DNA from: Paraburkholderia sp. Tr-20389
Lineage (GTDB): Bacteria > Pseudomonadota > Gammaproteobacteria > Burkholderiales > Burkholderiaceae
DNA: 64,000 bases
Direction of reading: 5' to 3'
NCBI RefSeq assembly: GCF_017104565.1
Contig: NZ_JAAGPD010000007.1
Coordinates: 186,001 to 250,000, forward strand
Shown piece after piece: positions 53,281-62,244 of this stretch. How positions within the stretch are numbered: position 1 is the stretch's first letter; each line of letters starts with the position of its first letter. The position numbers were made by a program, and so were the translations under genes. The notes below the pieces were generated by a model that worked only from the letters and a program-made list of their open reading frames with translations, was not told the DNA's origin and did not search any database.

Positions 53281-56200
53281 TCAATTCCCCGAATGTTCAC
53301 CCGGCGCCGGGCGCGGATCGCGCTCGTTGCCGCGCACGCGGAACCACGCGGCATAAAGCGCGGGCAGATAGAACAGCGTGAGCACCGTCGCGCTCGTGAT
53401 GCCGCCCATCAGCGCTGTCGCCATCGGTCCGAAGAAGTTGGAGCGCAACAGCGGAATCAGCGCGAGCACGGCGGCGGCCGCCGTTAATGTGATCGGGCGG
53501 AAGCGCCGCACGGTCGCGCCGACGATCGCATCGAAGCGCTTGTGCCCCTGCGCGATGTCCTGCTCGATCTGGTCGACGAGAATCACCGAGTTGCGCATGA
53601 TGATGCCGAACATCGCGATCACGCCGAGCATCGCGACGAAGCCGAACGGCTTGCCGAACAGCAACAACGTCACGACCACGCCGATCAGTCCGAGCGGCGC
53701 CGTCAGCACCACCATCAGCACGCGCGCGAAGCTCTGCAACTGGATCATCAGCAGCGTCAGTACCGCGATGATCATGATGGGCATCTGCGCGTTGATCGAC
53801 GTCTGTCCCTTCGCGCTTTCCTCGACCGATCCGCCGATCTCGATGCGATAGCCGACGGGCAGCGTCGAGCGGATCTGCGCGAGCTGTTTGTCGACGGCAT
53901 GCGTGACGTCGATGCCTTGCGCGTTGCCGCGCACGTCGGACTGCACGGTGATCGTCGGTTGACGGTCGCGTTCCCAGATCACGCCGTATTCGAGGTCGTC
54001 GCGCATATGGCCGAGCGTGCCCAGCGGCACCGAGCCGTTCGGCGTCGGCATCGCGAGCGTGAGCAGTTGCGACGGGTCGACGCGCTCGTTTTTCGGCGCA
54101 CGCAGATCGACGCTGATCAGCTTGTCGCGCTCGCGATACTGCGTGACGGTATAGCCCGACAGTGTCATGGCGAGAAAGCTCGATACGTCCGCCGACGTCA
54201 CGCCCAGTTCGCGCGCTTTCTTCTGGTCGACCTCGAAGCGCACCGAACGCTCGGCGGGTTCGTCCCAGTCGAACTGCACGTTCGCCGTGCCGGCATTCGC
54301 GCGCATCGTCGCGGCCACTTTCTCGGCGATCGAGCGCACGGTCGCGATGTCGTCGCCGCTCACGCGGAACTGCACGGGGTAGCCGACGGGCGGACCGTTT
54401 TCGAGGCGCGAGAGGCGCGTGCGGATCGCGGGGAAATCGTTGCGCAGTTTCGGTTCGAGCCAGCGCGCAAGTTTCTCGCGATCTTCGACCGACTTCGCGG
54501 TGATCACGAACTGCGCGAAGTTCGGCTGCTGCAATTGCTGGTCGAGCGGCAGATAGAAGCGCGGCGCACCCGAGCCGACGAAGTCCACCGAATGATCGAT
54601 TTCGGGCCGGCCTTCCAGTGCCTTTTCGATGCGCTGCGCCTGGCGCAAGGTCGCTTCGAACGATGCGCCTTCGGGCAGTCTCACGTCGACGAGCAGCTCC
54701 GGGCGGTCCGAGCTCGGGAAGAACTGTTGCGGCACGAGCGTGAAGCCCGCGAGCGATACGACGAACAGAATCACCGTGATCGCGAGCACGATGTAGCGCC
54801 GTTCGATACACCAGCTGATCCAGCCCGTCAGGCGTCGATAGAAACGCGTTTCGTAGATGTCGTGCTCGTGATCTTCGGGCTCGTGCGCCTGGCGCTTGCG
54901 TTCGGGCAGCAGGTGATAGCCGAGCATCGGAATCAATACGACGGCCGCGAGCCACGACGCAATCAGCGCGATCGCCGACACTTCGAAGATCGAGCGTGTG
55001 TATTCGCCCGTGCTCGACTTCGCGAGCGCAATCGGCAGAAAGCCCGCCACGGTGACGAGCGTGCCCGTCAGCATCGGGAATGCGGTGCTGGTGTACGCGT
55101 ACGCTGCGGCGCGCGTGCGGTTCCAGCCCTGTTCGAGCTTCACGGCCATCATTTCGACAGCGATGATCGCGTCGTCGACCAGCAGGCCGAGCGCCAGCAC
55201 CAGCGTCCCTAACGACACCTTGTGCAAGCCGATGTCGAACAGATACATGCACAGCGCGGTAACGGCGAGCACGACGGGAATCGAGATCACGACGACCATG
55301 CCGGTGCGTACGCCCAAGGACACGAGACTCACCACCAGCACGATCGCCACGGCTTCGGCAACGGCTTCGAGGAAGTCGTCGACGGAATGCGCGACCGCGT
55401 GCGGCATGCTCGACACTTCGACGAGCTTCAGGCCCGCGGGCAGATGCGCCTGCAGTTCCGTCATCTTCGCGTCGAGCGCCTTGCCGAGCCGGATCACGTC
55501 GCCGCCGTTCTGCATCGTCACACCGATACCGAGCACGGGCTTGCCCGCGAAGCGCATCTGCGTGACGGGCGGATCGTCGTAGCCGCGTTTGATCGTCGCG
55601 ATATCGCCGAGCCGGAACGAGCGGTCGTTGATGCGGATCAGCGTGTCGGCGAGCGCGTTCAGGTCTTTGAATTGCCCCGTGGGACGCACGAACACGCGGT
55701 CGTCGTGCGTGGTCAGCGTGCCCGACGGCGACACGCTGTTTTGCGTGTTGATCGCCTGCGCGAGCTGCGTCGGCGAAATGTTGAGGCGTGTCAGCTGGGT
55801 GTTCGTGATCTCGACGTAGATGTGCTGGTCGGGATCGCCGAAATAGTCGACCTTGCCGACGCCCGGTACGCGCAGCAGCACCGTGCGCAATTCGTCGGCG
55901 TAGTCGTGCAGCTGCGCCGCCGAGAAGCCGTCGCCTTCGAGCGTGTAGATGTTGGTGTAGACGTCGCCGAACTCGTCGTTGAAGAACGGGCCCTGAATGC
56001 CTTGCGGCAAGGTCTGCCCGATATCGCCGACTTTCTTGCGTACCTGATACCAGGTTTCGGGCACATTCTTGACGGGCGCGGCGTCCTTCATCGTGAAGAA
56101 GATCAGCGATTCGCCGGGGCGCGAGTAGCTGCGCAGGAAGTCGATTGCAGGCGTTTCCTGCAGCTTGCGGCCGATGCGGTCGGTGACTTCTTCCTGCACC

Positions 56201-56403
56201 TGGCGCGCCGTCGCGCCGGGCCAGAAGGTGCGGATCACCATCACTCGGAACGTGAACGGCGGATCTTCCGATTGCGCGAGCTTCGTGTACGCAAGAATGC
56301 CGAACGCCGTCGCGAGCGCGATCAGAAACACCACCAGCGCCTGATGCCGCAGCGCCCACGCGGACAGGTTGAAGCGTCCTTCTTCGTCGTGTGTGCCGCT
56401 CAT
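53281..56403 (-). CDS. RND-family efflux pump, inner-membrane transporter
   Basis: A 1040-residue AcrB-superfamily transporter. The N-terminus (FNLSAWALRHQALVVFLIALATAFGILAYTKLAQSEDP in segments) is typical of the group close to multidrug exporters with small periplasmic variation. Helix 4 carries the proton-relay pair in LALGLLVDDAIIAVEMM near residue 400. The repeat half-structure (two periplasmic domains, twelve helices) is visible from duplicated hydrophobic blocks. The ATG at 56403 overlaps the adaptor stop as ATGA. The substrate is unknown. Confidence 0.92.
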   Translation of the reverse strand: MSGTHDEEGRFNLSAWALRHQALVVFLIALATAFGILAYTKLAQSEDPPFTFRVMVIRTFWPGATARQVQEEVTDRIGRKLQETPAIDFLRSYSRPGESLIFFTMKDAAPVKNVPETWYQVRKKVGDIGQTLPQGIQGPFFNDEFGDVYTNIYTLEGDGFSAAQLHDYADELRTVLLRVPGVGKVDYFGDPDQHIYVEITNTQLTRLNISPTQLAQAINTQNSVSPSGTLTTHDDRVFVRPTGQFKDLNALADTLIRINDRSFRLGDIATIKRGYDDPPVTQMRFAGKPVLGIGVTMQNGGDVIRLGKALDAKMTELQAHLPAGLKLVEVSSMPHAVAHSVDDFLEAVAEAVAIVLVVSLVSLGVRTGMVVVISIPVVLAVTALCMYLFDIGLHKVSLGTLVLALGLLVDDAIIAVEMMAVKLEQGWNRTRAAAYAYTSTAFPMLTGTLVTVAGFLPIALAKSSTGEYTRSIFEVSAIALIASWLAAVVLIPMLGYHLLPERKRQAHEPEDHEHDIYETRFYRRLTGWISWCIERRYIVLAITVILFVVSLAGFTLVPQQFFPSSDRPELLVDVRLPEGASFEATLRQAQRIEKALEGRPEIDHSVDFVGSGAPRFYLPLDQQLQQPNFAQFVITAKSVEDREKLARWLEPKLRNDFPAIRTRLSRLENGPPVGYPVQFRVSGDDIATVRSIAEKVAATMRANAGTANVQFDWDEPAERSVRFEVDQKKARELGVTSADVSSFLAMTLSGYTVTQYRERDKLISVDLRAPKNERVDPSQLLTLAMPTPNGSVPLGTLGHMRDDLEYGVIWERDRQPTITVQSDVRGNAQGIDVTHAVDKQLAQIRSTLPVGYRIEIGGSVEESAKGQTSINAQMPIMIIAVLTLLMIQLQSFARVLMVVLTAPLGLIGVVVTLLLFGKPFGFVAMLGVIAMFGIIMRNSVILVDQIEQDIAQGHKRFDAIVGATVRRFRPITLTAAAAVLALIPLLRSNFFGPMATALMGGITSATVLTLFYLPALYAAWFRVRGNERDPRPAPGEHSGN

Positions 56404-57587
56404 GACGCGAAATCCTCGGGATGCAGGGGCGCCACGACGCGGACTTTCTCGCCCGCCGTCACCGTATGCACGCCTTGCCAGACGACGCGCTCGCCTTCGT
56501 TGAGTCCCTGCGAGACGGCAATGGTCCGCTCGGCGTAATGCGAGACCTGCACGCGGCGCAGTTCGAGCTGATCGCTGCCGCTCTTCACCACCCACACGGC
56601 GGGCTGCGTGCCGTCATGAAAGAGGGCCGTGGCGGGCAGCGTATAGAGGCTGGCGTGCGCCGCGGTGTTGTCGTGTGCGAAGTCGATGTCGGCTGTCATG
56701 CCGAGACGCACGTCCGCGCCGGCATGATCGAGCGTGAGCTTCGCGCGATACGTGCGGCTTTGCGGATCGGCAGCGGGCGACAGTTCGCGCACGCGCGCGT
56801 TGAACGTGCGGCCGGGCAGTGCGCCGAGCTTCACGGTGGCCGTCGTGCCGACGTGCAGCGACGCGAGCGCGCCTTCGGGCACGTCGCACACGACGTCGAT
56901 ATCGCCGGACCACGCGAGGTTGTAGACGGCCTGTCCAGCCGACACGTTCTGCCCCGTATCGGCCTGCTCGGCCGTGATGACGCCCGCGTGATCGGCGGCG
57001 AGCGTCGTGTATTGCAGCTGGTCTTTTGCAAGCGCGGCCTGCTGCTGCGCCTGGTCGCGTTGCGCGGCCGCCGACGCATAGGCGTCTTCCGTCTGCTCCA
57101 GCTGTGTCTGCGCAATCAGGTTCTCGCGCGCCTGCGCGCGGTCGCGGTCGAGCTGCTGCTTCGCATAGAAGAGGCGGTGCTGGGCGGCATCGAGTTGCGC
57201 GTCGGCGCTGGCGGCGTTCTTCTGCGCGTCGGCGGGATCGAGACGCGCGACGATCTGGCCGTTCTGCACGACGTCGCCGAGACGCACGCGCCGCTCGACG
57301 ATCTTGCCGGCCAGGCGGAACGAAAGGGGCGTCGAGTAACGCGCCTGCACTTCACCCGGCAGCGACGCGGCCAGCGGCTGGCCATCGGCATGCACGGCGA
57401 CGGCGACCACGGGGCGCGGCGCGGGCGCGGCGGCTTCCTTGTTGTGGCAGGCGGCGAGTGTCAGCGTGCTGGCGAGAACGAGCGCGGCGAGCGTCGTACG
57501 GCCCACCGATGAAGATGACGATGGAGTCGATGCGGACGGGCGGAACAGCTTGCGCGCGATAGCTGGCGCGCCACGACGGGAACGATT
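56400..57587 (-). CDS. RND efflux periplasmic adaptor lipoprotein
   Basis: A membrane-fusion protein of 395 residues from the GTG at 57587. The lipobox LAAC follows a hydrophobic helix (TTLAALVLASTLTL). Then come the lipoyl half-motif around VVQNGQIVARLDPADAQ, an alpha-hairpin coiled coil (residues ~115-180), the second lipoyl half with LAADHAGVITAEQADTGQNVSAGQ, and beta-barrel segments. The start is uncertain: the frame is open to 57662 but begins there with TTG. It is first in the operon, divergent from a TetR gene. Confidence 0.85.
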   Translation of the reverse strand, partial: NRSRRGAPAIARKLFRPSASTPSSSSSVGRTTLAALVLASTLTLAACHNKEAAAPAPRPVVAVAVHADGQPLAASLPGEVQARYSTPLSFRLAGKIVERRVRLGDVVQNGQIVARLDPADAQKNAASADAQLDAAQHRLFYAKQQLDRDRAQARENLIAQTQLEQTEDAYASAAAQRDQAQQQAALAKDQLQYTTLAADHAGVITAEQADTGQNVSAGQAVYNLAWSGDIDVVCDVPEGALASLHVGTTATVKLGALPGRTFNARVRELSPAADPQSRTYRAKLTLDHAGADVRLGMTADIDFAHDNTAAHASLYTLPATALFHDGTQPAVWVVKSGSDQLELRRVQVSHYAERTIAVSQGLNEGERVVWQGVHTVTAGEKVRVVAPLHPEDFAS

Positions 57588-57745
57588 CACGATGCCCCCA
57601 GGCTGAGATGCAAACGGATACGGCAGGCCAGAGGCTACCGACGGCGTGCGGTGTAGCGTCAACGCACACGCTTCGATTCAAGGCCCATCGAAACGCGCGC
57701 CGCTTCACCAGGTGCTGCACTGATTGTTTTAGATGCTGACGCGAA

Positions 57746-57774
57746 TTTTAATACACACCTGTATCTGAATGCAA
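57746..57774 (-). promoter_or_regulatory. Promoter of the RND efflux operon with an internal TetR-type operator
   Basis: On the minus strand, -35 TTGCAT (57769-57774) and -10 TTAAAA (57746-57751) are spaced by 17 bp. The inverted repeat ATACA-CACC-TGTAT (57751-57764) lies inside the spacer, an ideal place for repression by the divergent TetR protein. Confidence 0.55.
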
Positions 57775-57813
57775 AACTGAATCTGGTGTCGGATCGATGC
57801 TAGACTGTTAAAT

Positions 57814-58434
57814 ATGAAACGCATACGACTCACCCGCGAACAGAGCAAAGACCAGACGCGTCTGCGTCTGCTCGATGCTGCGCAGGCCATTTTCATGAAG
57901 AAGGGGTTCGTCGCGGCGAGCGTCGAGGACATCGCCGAGGCGGCGGGCTACACGCGCGGCGCGTTCTATTCGAACTTCCGCAGCAAGCCGGAACTGTTTC
58001 TGGAACTGCTGCGGCGCGATCACGAGTCGATGCAGGCGGATCTGCAAGGCATCTTCGAAGAGAACGCGACGCGCGAGGAAATGGAGGCGAGCGTGCTGCG
58101 CTACTACAGCCGCATGCCGAGCGAGAACAAGTGTTTCATCTTATGGGTGGAAGCGAAGCTGCTCGCCGCGCGCGATGCGCGGTTCCGTGTCCGCTTCAAT
58201 GCCTTCATGCACGAAAAGCTCGAACAACTGACGGCGTACATCACGGAGTTTTCGGTGCGCGTCGGCACGCCGCTGCCATTGCCGGCCGAAACCCTGGCGC
58301 TGGGTCTGATGGGCTTGTGCGACGGCATGCAGTTCTTCTTCACCGTCGATCCGCAACGCTTCTCCGGCGAGCGCGCGGAACAAGTGCTGGGCAGTTTCTT
58401 TGCGCGCGTGGTGTTCGGCCGGTCGATGGAGTGA
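57814..58434 (+). CDS. TetR-family repressor of the RND efflux operon
   Basis: A 206-residue regulator. The N-terminal DNA-binding domain is RLRLLDAAQAIFMKKGFVAASVEDIAEAAGYTRGAFYSNFRSKPELF in segments, residues ~16-62, closely resembling AcrR/TtgR-type efflux repressors. The ligand domain follows. It is divergent from the adaptor-pump-channel operon, with a candidate operator within the operon promoter. Its stop lies only 25 bp from the stop of the convergent cupin gene. Confidence 0.88.
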   Translation: MKRIRLTREQSKDQTRLRLLDAAQAIFMKKGFVAASVEDIAEAAGYTRGAFYSNFRSKPELFLELLRRDHESMQADLQGIFEENATREEMEASVLRYYSRMPSENKCFILWVEAKLLAARDARFRVRFNAFMHEKLEQLTAYITEFSVRVGTPLPLPAETLALGLMGLCDGMQFFFTVDPQRFSGERAEQVLGSFFARVVFGRSME

Positions 58435-58458
58435 CGCAAGCGTCCTTCAAGCGGCCGC

Positions 58459-58833
58459 TCAAATCCACACATCGTTGGCGGCCGTGCGCTCGCTGGTTTC
58501 GCTGCCTGTGTTCTTCACGCCGCGCGGCTCGATCAGCAACAGTTTCACTTCCTTTTCTGCGTAGGGCTTGTGCTCCTTGCCCTTCGGCACGACGAACATG
58601 TCTCCGGCCGACAGCAGCACTGCGCCGTCGCGGAAATCGATGCGCAGTTGGCCCTCCAGCACGATGAAAGTTTCGTCCGTATCGGCATGATCGTGCCAGA
58701 TGAAGTCGCCTTCGATCTTCACGACCTTGAACTGGTAGTCGTTCATTTCGGCGATCACGCGCGGTTGCCACTGATCGTGGATACGGCTCAGCTTGTCGGC
58801 GAAATTGATCGGCTGATAGGGTGTGGCGGACAT
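58459..58833 (-). CDS. Cupin-domain protein
   Basis: A 124-residue single-cupin protein. The metal-binding motif is visible as IWHDHADTDETFIVLEGQLRIDF (two His and a Glu), and the second cupin motif as GDMFVVPKGKEHKPYA. Enzymatic or binding role unknown. A GAAAGGAAA site precedes the ATG at 58833. It lies between the TetR gene (convergent) and an AraC regulator on the same strand, which is 93 bp further upstream. Confidence 0.88.
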   Translation of the reverse strand: MSATPYQPINFADKLSRIHDQWQPRVIAEMNDYQFKVVKIEGDFIWHDHADTDETFIVLEGQLRIDFRDGAVLLSAGDMFVVPKGKEHKPYAEKEVKLLLIEPRGVKNTGSETSERTAANDVWI

Positions 58834-58926
58834 GGCGTTTCCTTTCGTTGAAAGTCAATGCCGGCGAGTGTAGTGACGCGCGTATGCCGCCGTCTTGAAC
58901 GTTCGTGCAAACGCGCGACGCCGTGC

Positions 58927-59799
58927 TCAGCGAAGATTCGAGGTGAGCATCCGCAGCCAGCGCGAGGGCGTCACGCCGTACGCGGCCACGAAGTGCCGCG
59001 TCATATGGCTCTGATCCGCGAAGCCCGTTGCAGCGGCGGCATCGACGAGCGCCATGCCGCGCAGCATCGATTGACGCGCGGCATCGAGCCTGCGCATGGT
59101 CAGATAGCGATGCGGACTCGTGCCGAAGAACGCGCGGAAATCGCGCGACAGGCTCCAGCGGTCGCGTCCGCTCGCGGCGGCCAGTTCGTCGAGCGTGACG
59201 GGGCGCTCGAGCGACGCGTGCAGGTAATCGCGCGCGAGCTGCGCGGCGTGGAAATCGGCGGACGGGCGCAGGCGCTGAAGTGGGCGGCCAGCCGACACGG
59301 CGTCGAGTGCATGCGCGAGATCGAACAGCGCGTCGTCCTGTTCGAGCGGATCCAGCGCGCGGTCGATACCTTGCAGCAGCGCTTCCGTCGCGCCGGCGAG
59401 ACGCGGATCGTCCGACAGCCCGCCTTCGATGAACGGCAAGGGCTTGCCGCCTAGCGCCGCCTGAAAGACGGCGGGCTCGACGTAAATCATCCGGTAGCGG
59501 AAGCCTTCGTCGGTGCCTGCCTGGCCGTCGTGCACTTCGTCGGGATGCAGCACCATCGTGCCGCCCGGCAGGCTGTTGCGCACGCTGCGCCGGTAATGAA
59601 AGCTCTGCACGCCGGCGAGCGTGCGGCCGATCGCGTACGTGTCGTGCCGATGCAGCGCGTAGCCGTTGTGCTGGAAAAATGCCTCGATGCGTTCGACGCC
59701 GTCCTGCACGGGCGCGCGCCGGATCCAGTCGTGATTGCGCGCAAGCGTATGCGTCGGCGTGCTCGCCTTCGACCCGGCCGTCACGTCGACTGTCTGCAT
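58927..59799 (-). CDS. AraC-family transcriptional regulator
   Basis: A 290-residue regulator. The N-terminal cupin-like sensor domain (YALHRHDTYAIGRTLAGVQSFHYR in segments, then MVLHPDEVHDGQAG) binds an unknown ligand. The C-terminal AraC domain has two helix-turn-helices (VTLDELAAASGRDRWSLSRDFRAFFG and MALVDAAAATGFADQSHMTRHFVAAYGVTPSRW in segments). The ATG at 59799 is chosen because the further frame starts with TTG. Confidence 0.88.
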   Translation of the reverse strand: MQTVDVTAGSKASTPTHTLARNHDWIRRAPVQDGVERIEAFFQHNGYALHRHDTYAIGRTLAGVQSFHYRRSVRNSLPGGTMVLHPDEVHDGQAGTDEGFRYRMIYVEPAVFQAALGGKPLPFIEGGLSDDPRLAGATEALLQGIDRALDPLEQDDALFDLAHALDAVSAGRPLQRLRPSADFHAAQLARDYLHASLERPVTLDELAAASGRDRWSLSRDFRAFFGTSPHRYLTMRRLDAARQSMLRGMALVDAAAATGFADQSHMTRHFVAAYGVTPSRWLRMLTSNLR

Positions 59800-59824
59800 A
59801 CTGGCTGCCTGTTGACGCGCGCCG

Positions 59825-60055
59825 TCAGATGCCAAGGCCCGGCCCGAAATTGCTGCCGATCAGCTTCGTCACCGACTGAATGTCCGCGTAGTCCTGCTCG
59901 GGCAGCCCGTCGAGCATCGACAGCACTTCGTTGCTCGCGCCGGCTTCGCGCGCGGCATCGACGAGTGCGTCCTTGTTGAGCGGATAGGTGACGCCGTTCA
60001 GCACATCTGCGATCTGCAGGTCGATCGATTCACCCGGAATAGCCGATTCCGTCAT
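59825..60055 (-). CDS. DUF2795 domain protein
   Basis: A 76-residue protein beginning MTESAIPGESIDLQIADVLN. The core NGVTYPLNKDALVDAAREAGASNEVLSMLDGLP matches DUF2795, a small helical domain of unknown function. A GGAGCG ribosome site precedes the ATG at 60055. It ends 26 bp before the AraC gene start on the same strand, so cotranscription is possible. Confidence 0.8.
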   Translation of the reverse strand: MTESAIPGESIDLQIADVLNGVTYPLNKDALVDAAREAGASNEVLSMLDGLPEQDYADIQSVTKLIGSNFGPGLGI

Positions 60056-60142
60056 GCTCGCGCTCCATTGTTCTGAAAGTTGTCGACGCGAGCGGGACGA
60101 CCCGCCCATCGAATCGCGCATTGCCGCGCAACATTCGCGCCG

Positions 60143-60394
60143 TCATGTCTGCAGATGTTCGTCCTGGGCCACGAAGCCGCGCTCCAGGTGTCGCGACTTG
60201 GGTAGGGCAATGTGTTCCCATCGCTCCGGCCGGATGTCGGTCTGGGCCGCGACGTCCGGCGCGGCTGGCGCGACGGGAGCGGCATTGGCGCGGGCGGCGG
60301 CCGTGTCGATCGTGCCGTCCGTCGCGGTATGCACAGGCGCGGCGAAACACGAAGCTGACAACGTCACCATGATCAACAGCGTCGAGGTTTTCAT
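60143..60394 (-). CDS. Small secreted protein of unknown function
   Basis: An 83-residue protein with a clear Sec signal peptide (MKTSTLLIMVTLSASCFAAP, cleavage near residue 18). The mature part is Ala/Pro-rich with a polar C-terminus (RPERWEHIALPKSRHLERGF). An AGGAGG site lies just upstream of the ATG. I recognise no family. Whether the Cys in the signal makes it a lipoprotein is doubtful (SASC lacks a good lipobox). Confidence 0.65.
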   Translation of the reverse strand: MKTSTLLIMVTLSASCFAAPVHTATDGTIDTAAARANAAPVAPAAPDVAAQTDIRPERWEHIALPKSRHLERGFVAQDEHLQT

Positions 60395-60725
60395 CGCTCG
60401 ACCTCCTTATGCCAGGCAGCGCAGGAACTGCATGCAAGCGGTATGCCATTTCGATAACCATTTCAGGCGCCCGCCCCACGCGGTTGCCGTCTGCGAGCAC
60501 CGCGCGTCCCCCTCATATTACGCCAGTTATTTTTACAAGCGCTGGAGAGGCGCAAGGAAGCAGGGATATGGCGCGGCGTTGATGGAGGTTTGAGGCGGTT
60601 TCGTAGTGGCCGGGCGTGGCATCGCGAGGCGCCGGGCGGCTGGGCGCCATGCACGCGGCATCACGTATGTAGAAAGCGGGTCGCGTTAACCCGGCGTGCA
60701 GCGCACGCGGTCACGCAGCACGCGC
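60395..60725. other. Intergenic region downstream of the C45-family gene
   Basis: 331 bases with no credible gene on either strand. I see no strong terminator or repeat. It presumably carries the promoter of the small secreted protein. Confidence 0.4.
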
Positions 60726-62063
60726 TCAGCGCAGCACCTCGAAGCGCGTCCACGGCCACGACGGGCGGTCGCGCATATAGCCGTTCAGCCAGTTCCACTG
60801 CGGATGGCGTTTCATGAACGCCTGCGCATCGAACGGCCGGCCGCACGGATGTCCCCAGCGCGCGAAGAACGCCATTTCGCCCGCCATTTCGCTGTCGACG
60901 ACCTTGCCGTCGTTCGCGCCCCACGGATTGAACGGGCCATGATCCGAGCCGCCAAAACGCTGGTCGTCGAGTTCGAGGTGGCCGCAGATCGTGCGCGAAC
61001 ACGGGTTGTCGGGGCGATCGAGGTAGACGTCGTGATGGTCGGCAATCATCGCCTTCGCCAGTTCGACGTCGATCTGACCACGATGCATCTCTTCGAGCTG
61101 CATGAAGCGCAGCCGCCGCGCGCCATTTCTCCGCACATCGGTGTAGTCCTCGCCTTCGCCCGTGCATTCCTGGTTGCGGATCTTCAGGTCGGTGGCCGCG
61201 TTGTAGCCGCTGTAGAAACCGTCTTTCGTGCTTTCGAAGCCGGAGTAGTGCAGGCCGAGTTCGTAGCGGGCGATTTCACCCGTCTTCGTATCGCCGATCA
61301 GCCAGCTGTTCGCGTAGCCGCCGTTATTGGCCAGCGCGAACATCTCGCACCATTCGCCGATGCTGTTCGCGTACTGTGTTGCACGTCGCGAGCGGTAGAA
61401 CTCCGGCGCGCCCGACGCGTTGTAGCCCGCGAAATTCGAAATCGTCGTCTCCGTCACCATCAGACCCGCCGACGTCACCCAGAAGTCCGTCAGGCTGGAG
61501 ATGCAGCCGGGCAGCCCCTGCATCAGGATGCGGTTGCCCGACTCGGGGACGATGTCGAACACGACGTTGAACGCGTCGCCCGCCGCGTAGCGGTCCCACG
61601 AGTTGTGCGCCATCACGATGCGGCCGTCGCGCGTCGCGCTGCCCGTCGCGATGAACGCGCTGCAATGATGGCCGCGCCGGCCGCGCCACGGCTTCAACCC
61701 GAGTTGCGGCTTCTGCTGGGCGGCGTGCTGCGGCCACCAGCTTTGCAGCAGATCCATGTAGCCGTTCCATGCGAGCACTTCGGCGAACGTGAGCTTCGCA
61801 CCGTCGGCGATACCCTGGATTTCGTCGGCGTATTCGCTGTCGATGCGCGGCGCGAACTGCTCGACGGCGGCATTGACGAAGGTGTCGAAATCCTCGCCCG
61901 TGTCCCATTTCGCGAGATAGCGGGCGGTGCGGATCGCGTTCTGGATTTCGGCGGCAAGCAACTGGCCGTGCTGTTCGCCACGGTCGTACGGCTCGCCTTC
62001 GACGTGCACGAAGATCCAGCCCGCATGATCGCGGCGCACGGCATCGATGGACGGTTTGCTCAT
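60726..62063 (-). CDS. C45-family autoproteolytic acyltransferase/hydrolase-like protein
   Basis: A 445-residue Ntn-hydrolase-type protein. The region RRGHHCSAFIATGSATRDG places the probable nucleophile Cys at residue 134, where family members cleave themselves before the Cys. Residues upstream form the prodomain (EPYDRGEQHGQLLAAEI, VLAWNGYMDLL). Other conserved segments are GRIVMAHNSWDRY and GLMVTETTISNF. There is no signal peptide. The substrate, probably an amide or acyl-CoA-type compound, cannot be read from sequence. Confidence 0.75.
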   Translation of the reverse strand: MSKPSIDAVRRDHAGWIFVHVEGEPYDRGEQHGQLLAAEIQNAIRTARYLAKWDTGEDFDTFVNAAVEQFAPRIDSEYADEIQGIADGAKLTFAEVLAWNGYMDLLQSWWPQHAAQQKPQLGLKPWRGRRGHHCSAFIATGSATRDGRIVMAHNSWDRYAAGDAFNVVFDIVPESGNRILMQGLPGCISSLTDFWVTSAGLMVTETTISNFAGYNASGAPEFYRSRRATQYANSIGEWCEMFALANNGGYANSWLIGDTKTGEIARYELGLHYSGFESTKDGFYSGYNAATDLKIRNQECTGEGEDYTDVRRNGARRLRFMQLEEMHRGQIDVELAKAMIADHHDVYLDRPDNPCSRTICGHLELDDQRFGGSDHGPFNPWGANDGKVVDSEMAGEMAFFARWGHPCGRPFDAQAFMKRHPQWNWLNGYMRDRPSWPWTRFEVLR

Positions 62064-62244
62064 CTTCGCTCCCGTTCGTACGTACGTGGCATCGCCGCCG
62101 GCGTTGCTCAGCGCCGTGTGTGACGGGATGCGGCTTGTGGCTTCTTCGCGCCCGGAGTCGTGCCCGGCTCCGGGTCAATTCATTGTAGGGAACCTGCCAC
62201 GCTTTGCCAGGCGCCGAACGGTTGCGAGTGCGGACGTTCGCGGG

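Noticed and set aside
53297-56359. 1020-residue frame overlapping the RND transporter in another frame
   Set aside because: Arg-rich frame-shifted translation of the same strand. The AcrB-type protein in the other frame is intact.
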